Of a stretch of 64,000 nt of DNA, positions 63,954 to 64,000 are shown in pieces. This DNA is from Arenibacter sp. 6A1 (GTDB lineage: Bacteria; Bacteroidota; Bacteroidia; Flavobacteriales; Flavobacteriaceae). The notes below the pieces were generated by a model. It had not been told where the DNA came from, ran no database searches, and saw nothing but the letters and a program-made list of their open reading frames with translations. Where the stretch lies: assembly GCF_012272855.1 (NCBI RefSeq), contig NZ_JAAXCQ010000016.1:46877-110876 (forward strand), read 5' to 3'. Position 1 is the first letter of the stretch. Each line of letters opens with the position of its first letter. Position numbers and translations under genes: made by a program.

Positions 63954-64000
63954 CGGGGTGTAGCGTAGCCCGGTTATCGCGCCGCGTTTGGGACGCGGAG
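63954..64000 (+). tRNA. tRNA-Pro(UGG), 5' part only
   Basis: The last 47 bases match the 5' half of a tRNA: acceptor CGGGGTG, D-loop region AGCGTAGCCCGGTTATCGC and an anticodon stem-loop with stem CCGCG/CGCGG (63982-63986, 63994-63998) closing the seven-base loop TTTGGGA. The anticodon TGG (63989-63991) reads proline codons. The 3' half is outside the window. Confidence 0.9.

Overview
The window is a compact, AT-rich stretch of a Bacteroidota chromosome, almost certainly from a (probably marine) member of the Flavobacteriaceae. The signs are a SusC/SusD pair, a type B T9SS-sorted giant adhesin, the long form of signal peptidase I, the parA-parB-DUF5683-dapB-lepB-WbqC gene string, paired methylmalonyl-CoA mutase subunits, and several TAnnTTTG -7 promoter boxes typical of this phylum. 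The genus cannot be fixed from reading alone.

Layout. 1-8 kb is housekeeping: DUF721/DciA-like start, small lipoprotein, recF, TPR membrane protein, ribH, a small membrane protein, mutL, two rhomboid proteases and an endonuclease/phosphatase-fold protein. 8-10.3 kb holds a secreted DUF1080 hydrolase with a Tat-exported Gfo/Idh/MocA oxidoreductase. 10.5-21.2 kb, all on the minus strand, holds udk, a DivIC/FtsB-like protein, both methylmalonyl-CoA mutase subunits and the parAB-DUF5683-dapB-lepB-WbqC-DUF6122 string. 21.6-29.8 kb holds two serine hydrolases around a nucleotide-transporter-like protein with HEAT repeats, plus an exported protein built like glucan water dikinase. 30-38 kb has a GH123-like protein, a Bcr/CflA exporter, and acs with an SSS symporter/DUF4212 pair for acetate.

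38-53.6 kb is the most coherent system: a divergent peptidoglycan/MurNAc salvage locus. The leftward arm is DeoR-type regulator, NagX-like DUF5009 protein, NagZ-like GH3 fused to a serine hydrolase, and anmK. The rightward arm is susC, susD, an SSS symporter, a NamZ-type DUF1343 lipoprotein and murQ. The 291-base region between the arms carries three copies of an operator-like motif (TGCAAG, 4-6 bases, TTGCTGTT) immediately upstream of a good susC promoter. Read together: muropeptide or glycan fragments are bound and imported by SusCD, trimmed by NamZ and GH3, moved across the inner membrane by the symporter, phosphorylated by AnmK, and cleaved by MurQ to GlcNAc-6-P and D-lactate. No dedicated MurNAc kinase is visible.

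53.6-64 kb has a cytochrome c and a sugar dehydrogenase, then a 2808-residue SprB-like surface protein, and the 5' part of a tRNA-Pro(UGG) running off the end. Functions are inferred from recognisable motifs; no database search was possible.
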